This document shows, piece by piece, positions 1-6,294 of a stretch of DNA of 15,642 nt. Source of the DNA: Nitrospira sp. ST-bin4 (GTDB lineage: Bacteria; Nitrospirota; Nitrospiria; Nitrospirales; Nitrospiraceae); the NCBI GenBank assembly GCA_002083565.1, contig MSXM01000003.1, forward strand, positions 555 to 16,196, written 5' to 3'. Position 1 is the stretch's first letter, and every line of letters begins with the position of its first letter. The position numbers and the translations under genes are program-made. The notes beneath the pieces were generated by a model, which did not search any database, was not told the DNA's origin, and saw nothing but the letters and a program-made list of their open reading frames with translations.

Positions 1-1695
1 TCGCCGGACGAGGGTTCGATCCGCAAACGGCCTCGTCTCCGGATCGGCTATCTTCCGCAGGAGTTGGAAACCATTACCGGCAAGACTGTGCTCGACGCCG
101 CACATCGCGATGAGTTTCCCGAACACGAAGCCGAACGCATTCTCATGGGGCTGGGATTTTCCGAGGTCGATTTCGCCCGTCCGATCGACAATCTGTCCGG
201 CGGCTATCGCATGCGTGTCGCACTGGCGCATCTGCTGCTGTCGAATCCCGACGTGCTCATGCTGGACGAGCCGACCAACCATTTGGACAAACCCACGCAG
301 CGCTGGTTCGAGCAGTTTCTCATCAATTCGGATATGACGTTGCTGATCATCAGTCACGACACGGCATTTCTCGATCGCGTCGTCACGCACATCTGGGAAC
401 TCCGGCATCACAAGATCGAAGAATATCGGGGCAACTATTCGTCGTTCCAAGACCTTCGTGCGGAACGGGACGCCCAACTGCAGGCCTCTGCAACCCGCCA
501 GTCCAAAGAAATCGCGCGGGTGCAGAAGTTCGTCGATCGCTTCCGGTATCAAGCCAACAAGGCCAGCCAGGTCCAGTCGCGCATCAAGCAGCTCGAAAAG
601 GTCAAACGCATCGAAGTGCAGCGCGACCCCAAACGGGTCAAGTTTCGATTCCCGCTCCCTTCCACGAGTGGCCGCCATGTGCTCGACCTCGTCGGAATCA
701 GCAAGCGTTACGGCGAGAAAGTGATCTACGAAACCCTGGACTTCTCCGTGGAACGGGGCCAGCGCGTCGCGCTGGTCGGAGAAAACGGCGCGGGGAAAAG
801 TACGCTCTTGAAGATGCTCGCAGGCGTGCTCCCTCCCGACTCAGGCACGAGAACCGTGGGACATGGGGCGACCGTGCATTACTTCGCCCAGCATCAGGCG
901 GAAACCCTGAATCCCGAACACACGATTCTCGAGTCGCTCGAAGAAGCTACCACGCACGCGGAGATGAATTTCCTGCGCGGCATCGCCGGCGCCTTTTTGT
1001 TCACCGGCCTCGATCAGAAAAAACTCATCAAAGCTCTGAGCGGCGGGGAGCGGAACCGGGTCGCGCTGGCCCGCATGCTGGTTGAACCGGCCAACACGCT
1101 GCTTCTGGACGAACCGACGAATCACTTGGACCCCGCCTCGGTCGACGTCCTCACCGACGCGCTGGTGGAATTCCCCGGCACGATCGTCTTTATCTCCCAT
1201 GACCCGACCTTTCTGGCAAGAATCGCCACGCGCATCGTGGAAATCGAGGACGGACGAGCCCGCAACTTCATCGGAGATTACGAATACTATTTGTGGAAGA
1301 AGGCGCAGGAATTCGAATCGATCAAGGAAACCAAAGAAGAGCTTGACGGCAAGCCGCAGGCCAAATCGTCGGGACCCACTCGCGCCATGGCTCAGCAAAT
1401 CCAAACTCCGCCGAAGGACTCCGGTGGCAATCGGCGAGACTTGACGAAGACGCAGGCCCGTCTGGAAAAGCAGGTGGCGCGGGCGGAGTCCGAGATTGCG
1501 GACCTTGAGCAGAAAGTGAAAGCCCGCGAGTCGGAATTAGCCGATCCTGCGCTCTACAAGGAATTTGAGAAGTGGAATGTGCTCCACCGGGAGCAAGACG
1601 GATTGAAGCGTGATCTTGAGCGAATGACTTCCCGCTGGGAATCGCTGTCGGCGGAATTGGAAAAGGTAAAGAAAGATTTGGATGCGCAGCGCTAG
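1..1695 (+). CDS. ABC-F family ATP-binding protein (5' end outside window)
   Basis: Soluble twin-ATPase of the ABC-F type, a group that acts on ribosomes rather than in membrane transport. The open frame runs in from the left edge with no stop, so the true start lies outside; the TTG at 64 is only an internal codon. Visible in order: the Q-loop of the first cassette (GYLPQE, about 48-65), its signature LSGGYRMR and Walker B with LMLDEPTNHLD (about 196-290), a charged interdomain linker (about 440-640) rich in Lys, Arg and Gln, the second Walker A GENGAGKST (about 778-804), signature LSGGERNR and Walker B LLLDEPTNHLD (about 1036-1134), and a C-terminal coiled coil (about 1440-1690). There are no membrane segments. 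The C-terminal coiled coil recalls Uup and YheS, but I cannot assign the subfamily. The stop TAG overlaps the stop of the opposing PilZ gene. Confidence 0.95.
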   Translation, partial: SPDEGSIRKRPRLRIGYLPQELETITGKTVLDAAHRDEFPEHEAERILMGLGFSEVDFARPIDNLSGGYRMRVALAHLLLSNPDVLMLDEPTNHLDKPTQRWFEQFLINSDMTLLIISHDTAFLDRVVTHIWELRHHKIEEYRGNYSSFQDLRAERDAQLQASATRQSKEIARVQKFVDRFRYQANKASQVQSRIKQLEKVKRIEVQRDPKRVKFRFPLPSTSGRHVLDLVGISKRYGEKVIYETLDFSVERGQRVALVGENGAGKSTLLKMLAGVLPPDSGTRTVGHGATVHYFAQHQAETLNPEHTILESLEEATTHAEMNFLRGIAGAFLFTGLDQKKLIKALSGGERNRVALARMLVEPANTLLLDEPTNHLDPASVDVLTDALVEFPGTIVFISHDPTFLARIATRIVEIEDGRARNFIGDYEYYLWKKAQEFESIKETKEELDGKPQAKSSGPTRAMAQQIQTPPKDSGGNRRDLTKTQARLEKQVARAESEIADLEQKVKARESELADPALYKEFEKWNVLHREQDGLKRDLERMTSRWESLSAELEKVKKDLDAQR

Positions 1696-2084
1696 ACGGA
1701 GGCCTTGAGCGTTTCTTCGAGGTAATAATAAAGCCAGCGGTTCTTCTCTTTCGTCACGAGATCGTCCCACACCACTCCGATCAGGAACCCTTTCTTCTCC
1801 CAAGGCTTGACCCACGTGACGGTTCCATCGAGCTTTTCCTGCTGTTCAACTCGATCGGAATCCAGGAACACAAGCGAGACTGTTACTTTTTCGTTGGGCG
1901 GGAAACGGTCTTTGGTATGGAGACCGGCCCCGATTTGGTTCACGTTGTCCAGGACGGCCGTACAAGCCCGGCCTCCACTTTTCGGGGAGACGAGCGCGGA
2001 ACCGACCAGCGTGGCGCGTACAAACTTCCGCCGCTCACCCGCTGCCGCCATATCGGCCGATTGCTTTGTTTCACTTCGTTTCAT
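1692..2084 (-). CDS. PilZ-domain protein, putative c-di-GMP receptor
   Basis: Small 130-aa cytosolic protein. A PilZ-type N-terminal arginine motif is seen as RRKFVR (residues 18-23, giving R19xxxR23), followed about 24 residues on by N47-V-N-Q-I-G52. This corresponds to the second c-di-GMP motif (D/N)xSxxG, with the usual Ser replaced by Asn. The rest is a beta-rich core and an amphipathic C-terminal helix, as in single-domain PilZ proteins. The family binds c-di-GMP and transmits the signal to a partner; no partner can be named here. It lies 55 bp downstream of rarA on the same strand but has a good promoter of its own in that gap. The ATG at 2084 has no clear Shine-Dalgarno and sits almost at the predicted transcript start. 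Met12 is an alternative start that would still keep the motif. Confidence 0.75.
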   Translation of the reverse strand: MKRSETKQSADMAAAGERRKFVRATLVGSALVSPKSGGRACTAVLDNVNQIGAGLHTKDRFPPNEKVTVSLVFLDSDRVEQQEKLDGTVTWVKPWEKKGFLIGVVWDDLVTKEKNRWLYYYLEETLKASV

Positions 2085-2092
2085 TTCATCTA

Positions 2093-2120
2093 AGTATAAC
2101 CGATTAGTAGAGATTGTAAA
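2093..2120 (-). promoter_or_regulatory. Predicted sigma-70-type promoter of the PilZ gene
   Basis: On the minus strand: TTTACA (2120-2115), 16-bp spacer, TATACT (2098-2093). Each hexamer matches consensus at five of six positions. The expected transcription start, near 2086, is only about two bases before the ATG, so the message may be leaderless. Sequence-based prediction only. Confidence 0.5.
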
Positions 2121-2139
2121 CCGGGAAATTGGCCCTATC

Positions 2140-3435
2140 CTATGGTTGGGGCTTAGGTCGATAGTACTGCCGGCTTTTCAACGGTTCCGGCAGATGGGCT
2201 TGCTCGCTCTTGGCTTGAGGATCGTCATGGACATAGCGGTAACCCTGCCCATAGCCCAGCCCCTTCATCAGCCCCGTCACAGCATTCCGAAGATGGATTG
2301 GAACCCCAAGATTACCATGGGTTTGGGCATCCTTGATCGCTTCCAGTAGTCCGACATAGGACGCATTGTCTTTAGGCCGTGAGGCGAGGTAGGTAGTCCC
2401 CTGCGCAAGGTTGATCTGCGCTTCAGGCAACCCCACGAATTGGACGGCCTGTGCGACGGACATCGCGACTACAAGGGCCATGGGATCTGCGTTACCGATG
2501 TCTTCCGACGCAAAAATCACCATCCGCCGGGCGATAAATTTCGGGTCTTCTCCGGCCTCCAGCATACGGGCCAGCCAGTAGAGCGCCCCGTTCGGATCGG
2601 AGTCGCGCATGCTCTTTATATAGGCGGAAATGACGTTGTAGTGTTCTTCACCGGACTTGTCGTACCGAAGCGCCTGCTTGTTCAACGAAGCCGCCAGCAG
2701 CGCCTCATCGACCAGTCTCGTGCCATCCGCTCCGGCTGGCGCCTGAGTGACGACAAACTCGACTGCCGTAAGCAGCGCCCGCGCGTCTCCGTTGCCGAAG
2801 GCCACCAGCCGTTTCCGCGCTCCGGGTGACAGACGCGCCTTCAACTGACCCAGGCCGGTATCGGAATCGGCGAGCGCCCGATCCAGGATACTGCCCAGGG
2901 CGTCTTCGGAGAGCGGCTTGAGAACGACCAGAATCGAGCGAGAGAGTAGCGGACTAATCACTTCAAAGGAGGGATTTTCAGTCGTCGCCCCGACCAAAAT
3001 CACCGTGCCCCGTTCGACATGGGGGAGAAAAGCATCCTGCTGGGCCTTGTTAAACCGATGGATCTCGTCCACGAAAAGGACGGTCTTCTGCTGCTGTAAC
3101 GCAAGCCGATGCTCGGCCGCCTTGATGATTTCACGCAACTCCGGAATGCCGCCGGTCACCGCCGAAAACGCTACGAATTGGGCTTTGGTGTGCCGGGCGA
3201 TCAGGTGTGCCAGCGTGGTCTTGCCCGAACCGGGCGGGCCCCAAAAGATCACAGAGGAAAGACGATCCGACTCAATGGCCTTGCGCAGAGGCCGGTCCAT
3301 GCCGACGATGTCATCCTGCCCGACAAAGTCGGAAAACTCCTTTGGGCGCATCCGCTCTGCCAGCGGGGCATCGGCCTTCTTCCCTGCCTGGGGAGCGGCA
3401 AATAGATCGGGCCGTGGATCGCGCGGGGTCGGCAT
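2140..3435 (-). CDS. rarA: Replication-associated recombination ATPase RarA (MgsA)
   Basis: AAA+ ATPase of the RarA/MgsA/WRNIP1 family, related to clamp-loader subunits and acting at stalled or blocked replication forks. The 431-aa length is close to the usual size. Visible: the N-terminal PLAERMRPKEFSDFVGQ entry motif (24-40), Walker A GPPGSGKT (66-73), Walker B FVDEIHRFNK (121-130), sensor 1 GATTENPS (149-156), a likely arginine finger in SPLLSRS (161-167), and the C-terminal oligomerisation region with the family-typical SMRDSDPNGALYWLARML and FASEDIGNADP segments. The ATG at 3435 has a strong Shine-Dalgarno, AAGGAG, six bases upstream, and a matching promoter precedes it. The gene diverges from the alpha/beta hydrolase gene. 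Confidence 0.96.
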   Translation of the reverse strand: MPTPRDPRPDLFAAPQAGKKADAPLAERMRPKEFSDFVGQDDIVGMDRPLRKAIESDRLSSVIFWGPPGSGKTTLAHLIARHTKAQFVAFSAVTGGIPELREIIKAAEHRLALQQQKTVLFVDEIHRFNKAQQDAFLPHVERGTVILVGATTENPSFEVISPLLSRSILVVLKPLSEDALGSILDRALADSDTGLGQLKARLSPGARKRLVAFGNGDARALLTAVEFVVTQAPAGADGTRLVDEALLAASLNKQALRYDKSGEEHYNVISAYIKSMRDSDPNGALYWLARMLEAGEDPKFIARRMVIFASEDIGNADPMALVVAMSVAQAVQFVGLPEAQINLAQGTTYLASRPKDNASYVGLLEAIKDAQTHGNLGVPIHLRNAVTGLMKGLGYGQGYRYVHDDPQAKSEQAHLPEPLKSRQYYRPKPQP

Positions 3436-3458
3436 GAGTCACTCCTTGAAATGAGCGG

Positions 3459-3487
3459 ATTGTATACGCCGATTCAATTGATCGCAA
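3459..3487 (-). promoter_or_regulatory. Predicted sigma-70-type promoter of rarA
   Basis: On the minus strand: TTGCGA (3487-3482), 17-bp spacer, TACAAT (3464-3459), then AAGGAG (about 3447-3442) and the rarA ATG at 3435. The -10 hexamer matches consensus at five of six positions, and the spacing is ideal. Confidence 0.55.
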
Positions 3488-3495
3488 ACGGCCCC

Positions 3496-3524
3496 TTGAC
3501 CGAACGAACCGCTGGTGCTACGAA
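3496..3524 (+). promoter_or_regulatory. Weak candidate promoter of the alpha/beta hydrolase gene
   Basis: TTGACC (3496-3501), 17-bp spacer, TACGAA (3519-3524). The -35 element is good but the -10 is poor, with three of six matches. It lies back to back with the rarA promoter in the 110-bp divergent gap. A purine-rich AGGGAGA (3537-3543) just before the ATG at 3546 serves as the ribosome binding site. Confidence 0.3.
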
Positions 3525-3545
3525 CAGCGTCGGCGTAGGGAGAGA

Positions 3546-4355
3546 ATGGTGCAAGTCACAATCAACGGCATCGCATTAGCCTATAGCGACACAGGCGGCG
3601 GTCTTCCGATAGTCTTCTTGCATGCCTTTCCGCTGAATCGGACGATGTGGGCGCAGCAGGAAGCCGACCTGTCGACGCATGGTCGCATCATTACGATCGA
3701 CCTGCGCGGGCACGGGGAATCGGACGCTCCGCTTTGGCATTACTCCCTCGACCAGGCCGCCGAGGACGTGCGGGCTTTGCTGGATCACTTATCGATCCGA
3801 CAGGCAGTCTTCGTGGGTTTATCGATGGGGGGCTATATTCTGTTTGCCTTTTATCGGAGGTATGCCGATCGTGTGAAAGGACTCGTGCTCGCGGACACGA
3901 AAGCACAGGCGGATACGCCGGAGGGAAAAGCTGGCCGCTTCCAGATGGCGCAGACGGCATACAAGCACGGACCGGCAGCCATTGCCGACATCATGATCCC
4001 GAAATTGCTGAGCCCTGAGACAATCCGGATGAGACCGGAGACGGTTCAACGAGTGCGCATGATGATTGAAAGCAATCAGGTGAGCGGCATCGCGGGGGAT
4101 TTAATGGCGATGGCCGAGCGTCCCGATTCCATCCCGCTCTTGAAACAGATCAGCTGTCCAACCCAAATTGTCGTAGGCGAAATGGACCAAGCTACTCCGC
4201 TGTCAGATGCCAAGCTCATGGCCGATCAGATTCCAGGTGCCCGCCTGGCCGTCATTCCAGAAGCCGCACATCTGGCGAACCTGGAACAGCCTGAGCTGTT
4301 CGCTCATATCGTTCGGTCTTTTATTGAGAACGTGGCAGAGCCGAGACGTCACTGA
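3546..4355 (+). CDS. Alpha/beta-fold hydrolase (esterase/lactonase-like)
   Basis: A 269-aa soluble hydrolase with a complete catalytic triad: nucleophile Ser93 in GLSMGG (nucleophile elbow, 91-96), an acid most likely Asp214 in GEMDQATPL, and His242 in EAAHLANLEQP. The HAFPLN segment (26-31) is the oxyanion-hole loop and DLRGHGESD (52-60) the conserved strand-turn. A variable lid lies between about 120 and 185. The fold and motif spacing resemble 3-oxoadipate enol-lactonase, BioH and carboxylesterase relatives, but the substrate cannot be told from sequence. There is no signal peptide. The gene is transcribed away from rarA and converges with folE across a 20-bp gap. No biotin or aromatic-degradation genes are adjacent, so pathway names should not be transferred. 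Confidence 0.9.
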   Translation: MVQVTINGIALAYSDTGGGLPIVFLHAFPLNRTMWAQQEADLSTHGRIITIDLRGHGESDAPLWHYSLDQAAEDVRALLDHLSIRQAVFVGLSMGGYILFAFYRRYADRVKGLVLADTKAQADTPEGKAGRFQMAQTAYKHGPAAIADIMIPKLLSPETIRMRPETVQRVRMMIESNQVSGIAGDLMAMAERPDSIPLLKQISCPTQIVVGEMDQATPLSDAKLMADQIPGARLAVIPEAAHLANLEQPELFAHIVRSFIENVAEPRRH

Positions 4356-4369
4356 GAAGATGCCGGTGA

Positions 4370-4390
4370 GGCGGTTCAGTCTGAATCGCC
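4370..4390. repeat. Near-palindrome at the hydrolase/folE convergent junction
   Basis: GGCGGTTCAG (4370-4379) and CTGAATCGCC (4381-4390) are inverted repeats with one mismatch (a G-T pair in RNA) around position 4380. The element covers the folE stop codon. It could fold in transcripts from either strand, but no T-run follows on either side, so calling it a terminator would be speculative. Confidence 0.35.
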
Positions 4391-5023
4391 GCCGCTGGAT
4401 TTCCGAATCAGCTTGAGGAATTCCAGGCGGGTTTGCGGCTGGCTGCGGAAGGCACCTAACATGGAGCTGGTGACGGCCACTGTATTCTGTTTCTCCACAC
4501 CACGCATCATCATACAGAGGTGCCGCGCTTCGACGACGACCCCGACCCCGTTCGCATTCAGTTTCTCCTTCAATGTTTCGGCGACTTGGACCGTCAATCG
4601 CTCCTGCACTTGAAGCCGGCGGGCGAAGGTATCGACAATGCGCGGGATCTTGCTCAGACCCACGACTTTCTTGTTGGGCAGGTACCCGACATGGACCTTG
4701 CCGAAGAACGGCAAGAGATGGTGTTCGCACATGCTGAAGAAATCGATGTCTTTCACGATGACCATCTCATCGTATTCGATCGGAAACAGCGCCCCGTTCA
4801 GGAGATGATCGATGTTACGTTGATAGCCCTGGGTCATGAAGGCGAGCGCCTTGGCGACCCGTTCTGGTGTTTTGAGCAGGCCGTGGCGGTTTGGTTTTTC
4901 ACCGAGCGCGAGCAGCATCTGCGTCACCAGCGATTGCAGGGACTGCAAATCAGCCGGTTGCCCGCTTCCGCCGACGTCCTCGACCGGGCCCCGACGTTTC
5001 TCCGTCTGCTTCCGCTTAGCCAC
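4376..5023 (-). CDS. folE: GTP cyclohydrolase I
   Basis: Converts GTP to 7,8-dihydroneopterin triphosphate, the entry step for folate, queuosine and biopterin-type pterins. With the GTG start at 5023 the protein has 215 aa, the usual size. Zinc ligands are Cys99 and His102 in SMCEHHLLPF and Cys170 in EARHLCMMMRG; His101 and His168 match the catalytic histidines. The second family signature SKIPRIVDTFARRLQVQER (124-142) is intact. Why GTG 5023: a GGGAGG lies four bases upstream and the codon overlaps the stop of the preceding gene by 8 bp (GTGGCTAA), a classical coupled junction. A TTG-type upstream start near 5101 would add 26 residues that only repeat the neighbour's coding sequence in another frame. 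The gene forms an operon with the PTPS-family gene, which supplies the next pathway enzyme. Confidence 0.95.
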   Translation of the reverse strand: MAKRKQTEKRRGPVEDVGGSGQPADLQSLQSLVTQMLLALGEKPNRHGLLKTPERVAKALAFMTQGYQRNIDHLLNGALFPIEYDEMVIVKDIDFFSMCEHHLLPFFGKVHVGYLPNKKVVGLSKIPRIVDTFARRLQVQERLTVQVAETLKEKLNANGVGVVVEARHLCMMMRGVEKQNTVAVTSSMLGAFRSQPQTRLEFLKLIRKSSGGDSD

Positions 5024-5444
5024 GCGCCCTCCCGATAAGTTGAGCCGGTCCGGCATACTCAAAGTGATTGTCCCTGGTCTCGATGACGCCCACTTTTTCA
5101 AGCTGCCCGGACGGCAGTTTCGCTTCCAACAAGTCCCAGATCAATTTCACAAGATTCTCTCCGGTCGTGGTGCGGTCGGCAAATTCTTTGTCGCCGTTGA
5201 GATCCTGGTGGTCGAACCGCTTCACCACGGTCTCATTGACGATGTGATCGAGCCGCGCAAGGCTGCCTGCCTCGTCGCTCGCGTCATGCCTGACCGTCAC
5301 CAGCACCGCATAGTTATGGCCGTGACCATTCGGATTGTTGCATTTCCCGAAGATAACCTGATTTTCCTTCGGCGTCAGGTGATCGGTGTGCAGCCTGTGG
5401 GCGGCACAAAACCTATAGCGCCTGGTCACATGTATCTGATGCAT
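5016..5444 (-). CDS. 6-pyruvoyl-tetrahydropterin synthase / QueD family enzyme
   Basis: A 142-aa T-fold enzyme that acts on dihydroneopterin triphosphate, the product of FolE. Zinc ligands are His16 (AAHRL), His41 and His43 (HGHNY). The catalytic cysteine is Cys35 in FGKCNNPNGHGHNY, and the Asp78-His79 pair (FDHQDLN) and Glu122 (IETRD) complete the site. The spacing is Cys-x5-HGH, as in animal PTPS of tetrahydrobiopterin synthesis, not the Cys-x3-HGH of typical QueD. The product may therefore be 6-pyruvoyl-tetrahydropterin rather than 6-carboxytetrahydropterin, although an automatic pipeline would probably call it queD. The ATG at 5444 is preferred because AGGG lies five bases upstream; the in-frame GTG at 5450 has no usable ribosome site. 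It is the first gene of the operon with folE, just downstream of a terminator. Confidence 0.85.
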   Translation of the reverse strand: MHQIHVTRRYRFCAAHRLHTDHLTPKENQVIFGKCNNPNGHGHNYAVLVTVRHDASDEAGSLARLDHIVNETVVKRFDHQDLNGDKEFADRTTTGENLVKLIWDLLEAKLPSGQLEKVGVIETRDNHFEYAGPAQLIGRARG

Positions 5445-5467
5445 CCGCACCCTGCGAAAGAACGAAA

Positions 5468-5500
5468 GCCAGGGTCACTCATTCAGTGAGCAACCCTGGC
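5468..5500 (-). terminator. Rho-independent terminator after the erpA operon
   Basis: Read on the minus strand, GCCAGGG (5500-5494) pairs with CCCTGGC (5474-5468). Inside, TCACT pairs with AGTGA around a five-base loop (CATTC on the plus strand), with a small bulge between the two helices. The hairpin is followed by TTTCGTTCTTTC. It sits 53 bp past the erpA stop and 24 bp before the PTPS gene, and so separates the two operons. Confidence 0.75.
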
Positions 5501-5519
5501 CTCATAATAGAAACCCCGT

Positions 5520-5533
5520 GGGGGCGCTCCCCC
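5520..5533 (-). terminator. Small GC hairpin upstream of the main terminator
   Basis: GGGGG-CGCT-CCCCC (plus strand) forms a five-pair stem. On the minus strand it is followed by ACGGGG and then TTTCTATTAT, so it may be a first, weaker stop signal in tandem with the hairpin at 5468-5500. Confidence 0.35.
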
Positions 5534-5552
5534 GGACATTCGAATAGACCAC

Positions 5553-5873
5553 TTAGGAACTAAATGAGCTGCCGCAGCCGCAGGTCGTCTTGGCTTGGGG
5601 ATTCTTGATAGAAAACCCGGATCCCTGCACGCTGTCCACGTAATCGACCTCCGCGCCTTGCAACAACGGGGCGCTCTGCGAGTCCATGATGACTTTGACG
5701 TCGCCCATCTCAACGACCGTATCGTCCTCGGCCGTCTTGGATTCGAAAGCCATCCCATATTGATAGCCATGGCACCCGCCGCCGCGGACATACACCCGCA
5801 ACCCGACTACATCTTTCTCTTCAGCCATCAATTCTCTGATCTTCTGTTCCGCCACCTGTGTAATCGTAACCAT
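5553..5873 (-). CDS. erpA: ErpA-type iron-sulfur cluster insertion protein
   Basis: A-type carrier of the HesB/IscA/ErpA family, which receives Fe-S clusters from the assembly machinery and passes them to apo-enzymes. The 106-aa length is usual. The three ligand cysteines are Cys34 in GGGCHGYQYGM and Cys98 and Cys100 in the terminal TCGCGSSFSS, which closely resembles the ErpA C-terminus. The residue after the first Cys is His, where ErpA/IscA usually has Ser. The start at 5873 (MVTITQ) is set by AGGAGG six bases upstream; a longer frame to 5903 lacks a ribosome site. The gene lies 64 bp behind the ferredoxin gene, in a group that would need cluster delivery: the NuoF-like protein with 4Fe-4S and the ferredoxin with 2Fe-2S. 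Confidence 0.92.
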   Translation of the reverse strand: MVTITQVAEQKIRELMAEEKDVVGLRVYVRGGGCHGYQYGMAFESKTAEDDTVVEMGDVKVIMDSQSAPLLQGAEVDYVDSVQGSGFSIKNPQAKTTCGCGSSFSS

Positions 5874-5937
5874 TGTCGTCCTCCTATATCTCCAGATTCG
5901 CAACCCGCGTTCTGGGCTGGCTTAGTGTAACACCTCT

Positions 5938-6285
5938 CTACCGAATATCAACTCCCCCGGTTTCTGCTGTTTCTTTGCCCGGAGCTTCCCACTTGCTTCC
6001 CGGAACGCGCACGACGACATCGCCCAGCACCTTCGCCTGGCAGGCCAATCGGTGTTGCGGTTCGCTCAATGCTTCGCGATCCAGCAGGTCTTGTTCGTCA
6101 AAATCGATCTCAGAAAGCTGATCCAGCCCCGCCTGAACCTCGACTCGGCATGTGGTGCAGGACGCATTCCCCCCGCAATCATGATTTAAGGGAAGCCCCA
6201 ACCCTTTCGCCGCATCCAGGAGTGAGGTGTTGACGTCCACCTCTCCGATTCTTTCGCCGAAATACAGAAACGTCACACGCGGCAT
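5938..6285 (-). CDS. 2Fe-2S ferredoxin (adrenodoxin/Isc-like spacing)
   Basis: A 115-aa soluble electron carrier. Cluster ligands are Cys37, Cys43 and Cys46 in HDCGGNASCTTCRV plus Cys82 in RLACQAKV, giving C-x5-C-x2-C-x35-C, the adrenodoxin/Fdx-type arrangement. An acidic stretch between (SEIDFDEQDLLD, 59-69) is typical of the partner-binding helix. A 30-residue polar C-terminal tail follows the core. The ATG at 6285 is preferred over the GTG just before it, because AGGAG lies six bases upstream of the ATG. The ribosome site is just downstream of the TAG of the NuoF-like gene (9-bp gap), so the two are almost certainly co-transcribed and this ferredoxin may exchange electrons with that flavoprotein. 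It could instead be the ferredoxin of Fe-S cluster assembly, given the adjacent erpA. Confidence 0.9.
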   Translation of the reverse strand: MPRVTFLYFGERIGEVDVNTSLLDAAKGLGLPLNHDCGGNASCTTCRVEVQAGLDQLSEIDFDEQDLLDREALSEPQHRLACQAKVLGDVVVRVPGSKWEAPGKETAETGGVDIR

Positions 6286-6294
6286 CACGATCTC

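Noticed and set aside
841..1404. 187-aa open frame on the minus strand inside the ABC-F gene
   Set aside because: It is a shadow of a conserved coding region with intact ATPase motifs on the plus strand. The minus-strand translation shows no domain and has no ribosome site or operon logic.
4370..4390. Bidirectional terminator between hydrolase and folE
   Set aside because: The inverted repeat lacks a T-run on either side and has almost no loop; kept only as a low-confidence repeat.
5024..5101. Longer N-terminus for FolE
   Set aside because: It would overlap the PTPS gene by 86 bp and has no ribosome site; GTG 5023 has one and gives the normal length.
4836..5489. 217-aa plus-strand open frame opposite folE and the PTPS gene
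   Set aside because: Both minus-strand genes carry complete active-site motifs here; the antisense frame is a by-product of GC-rich codon use.
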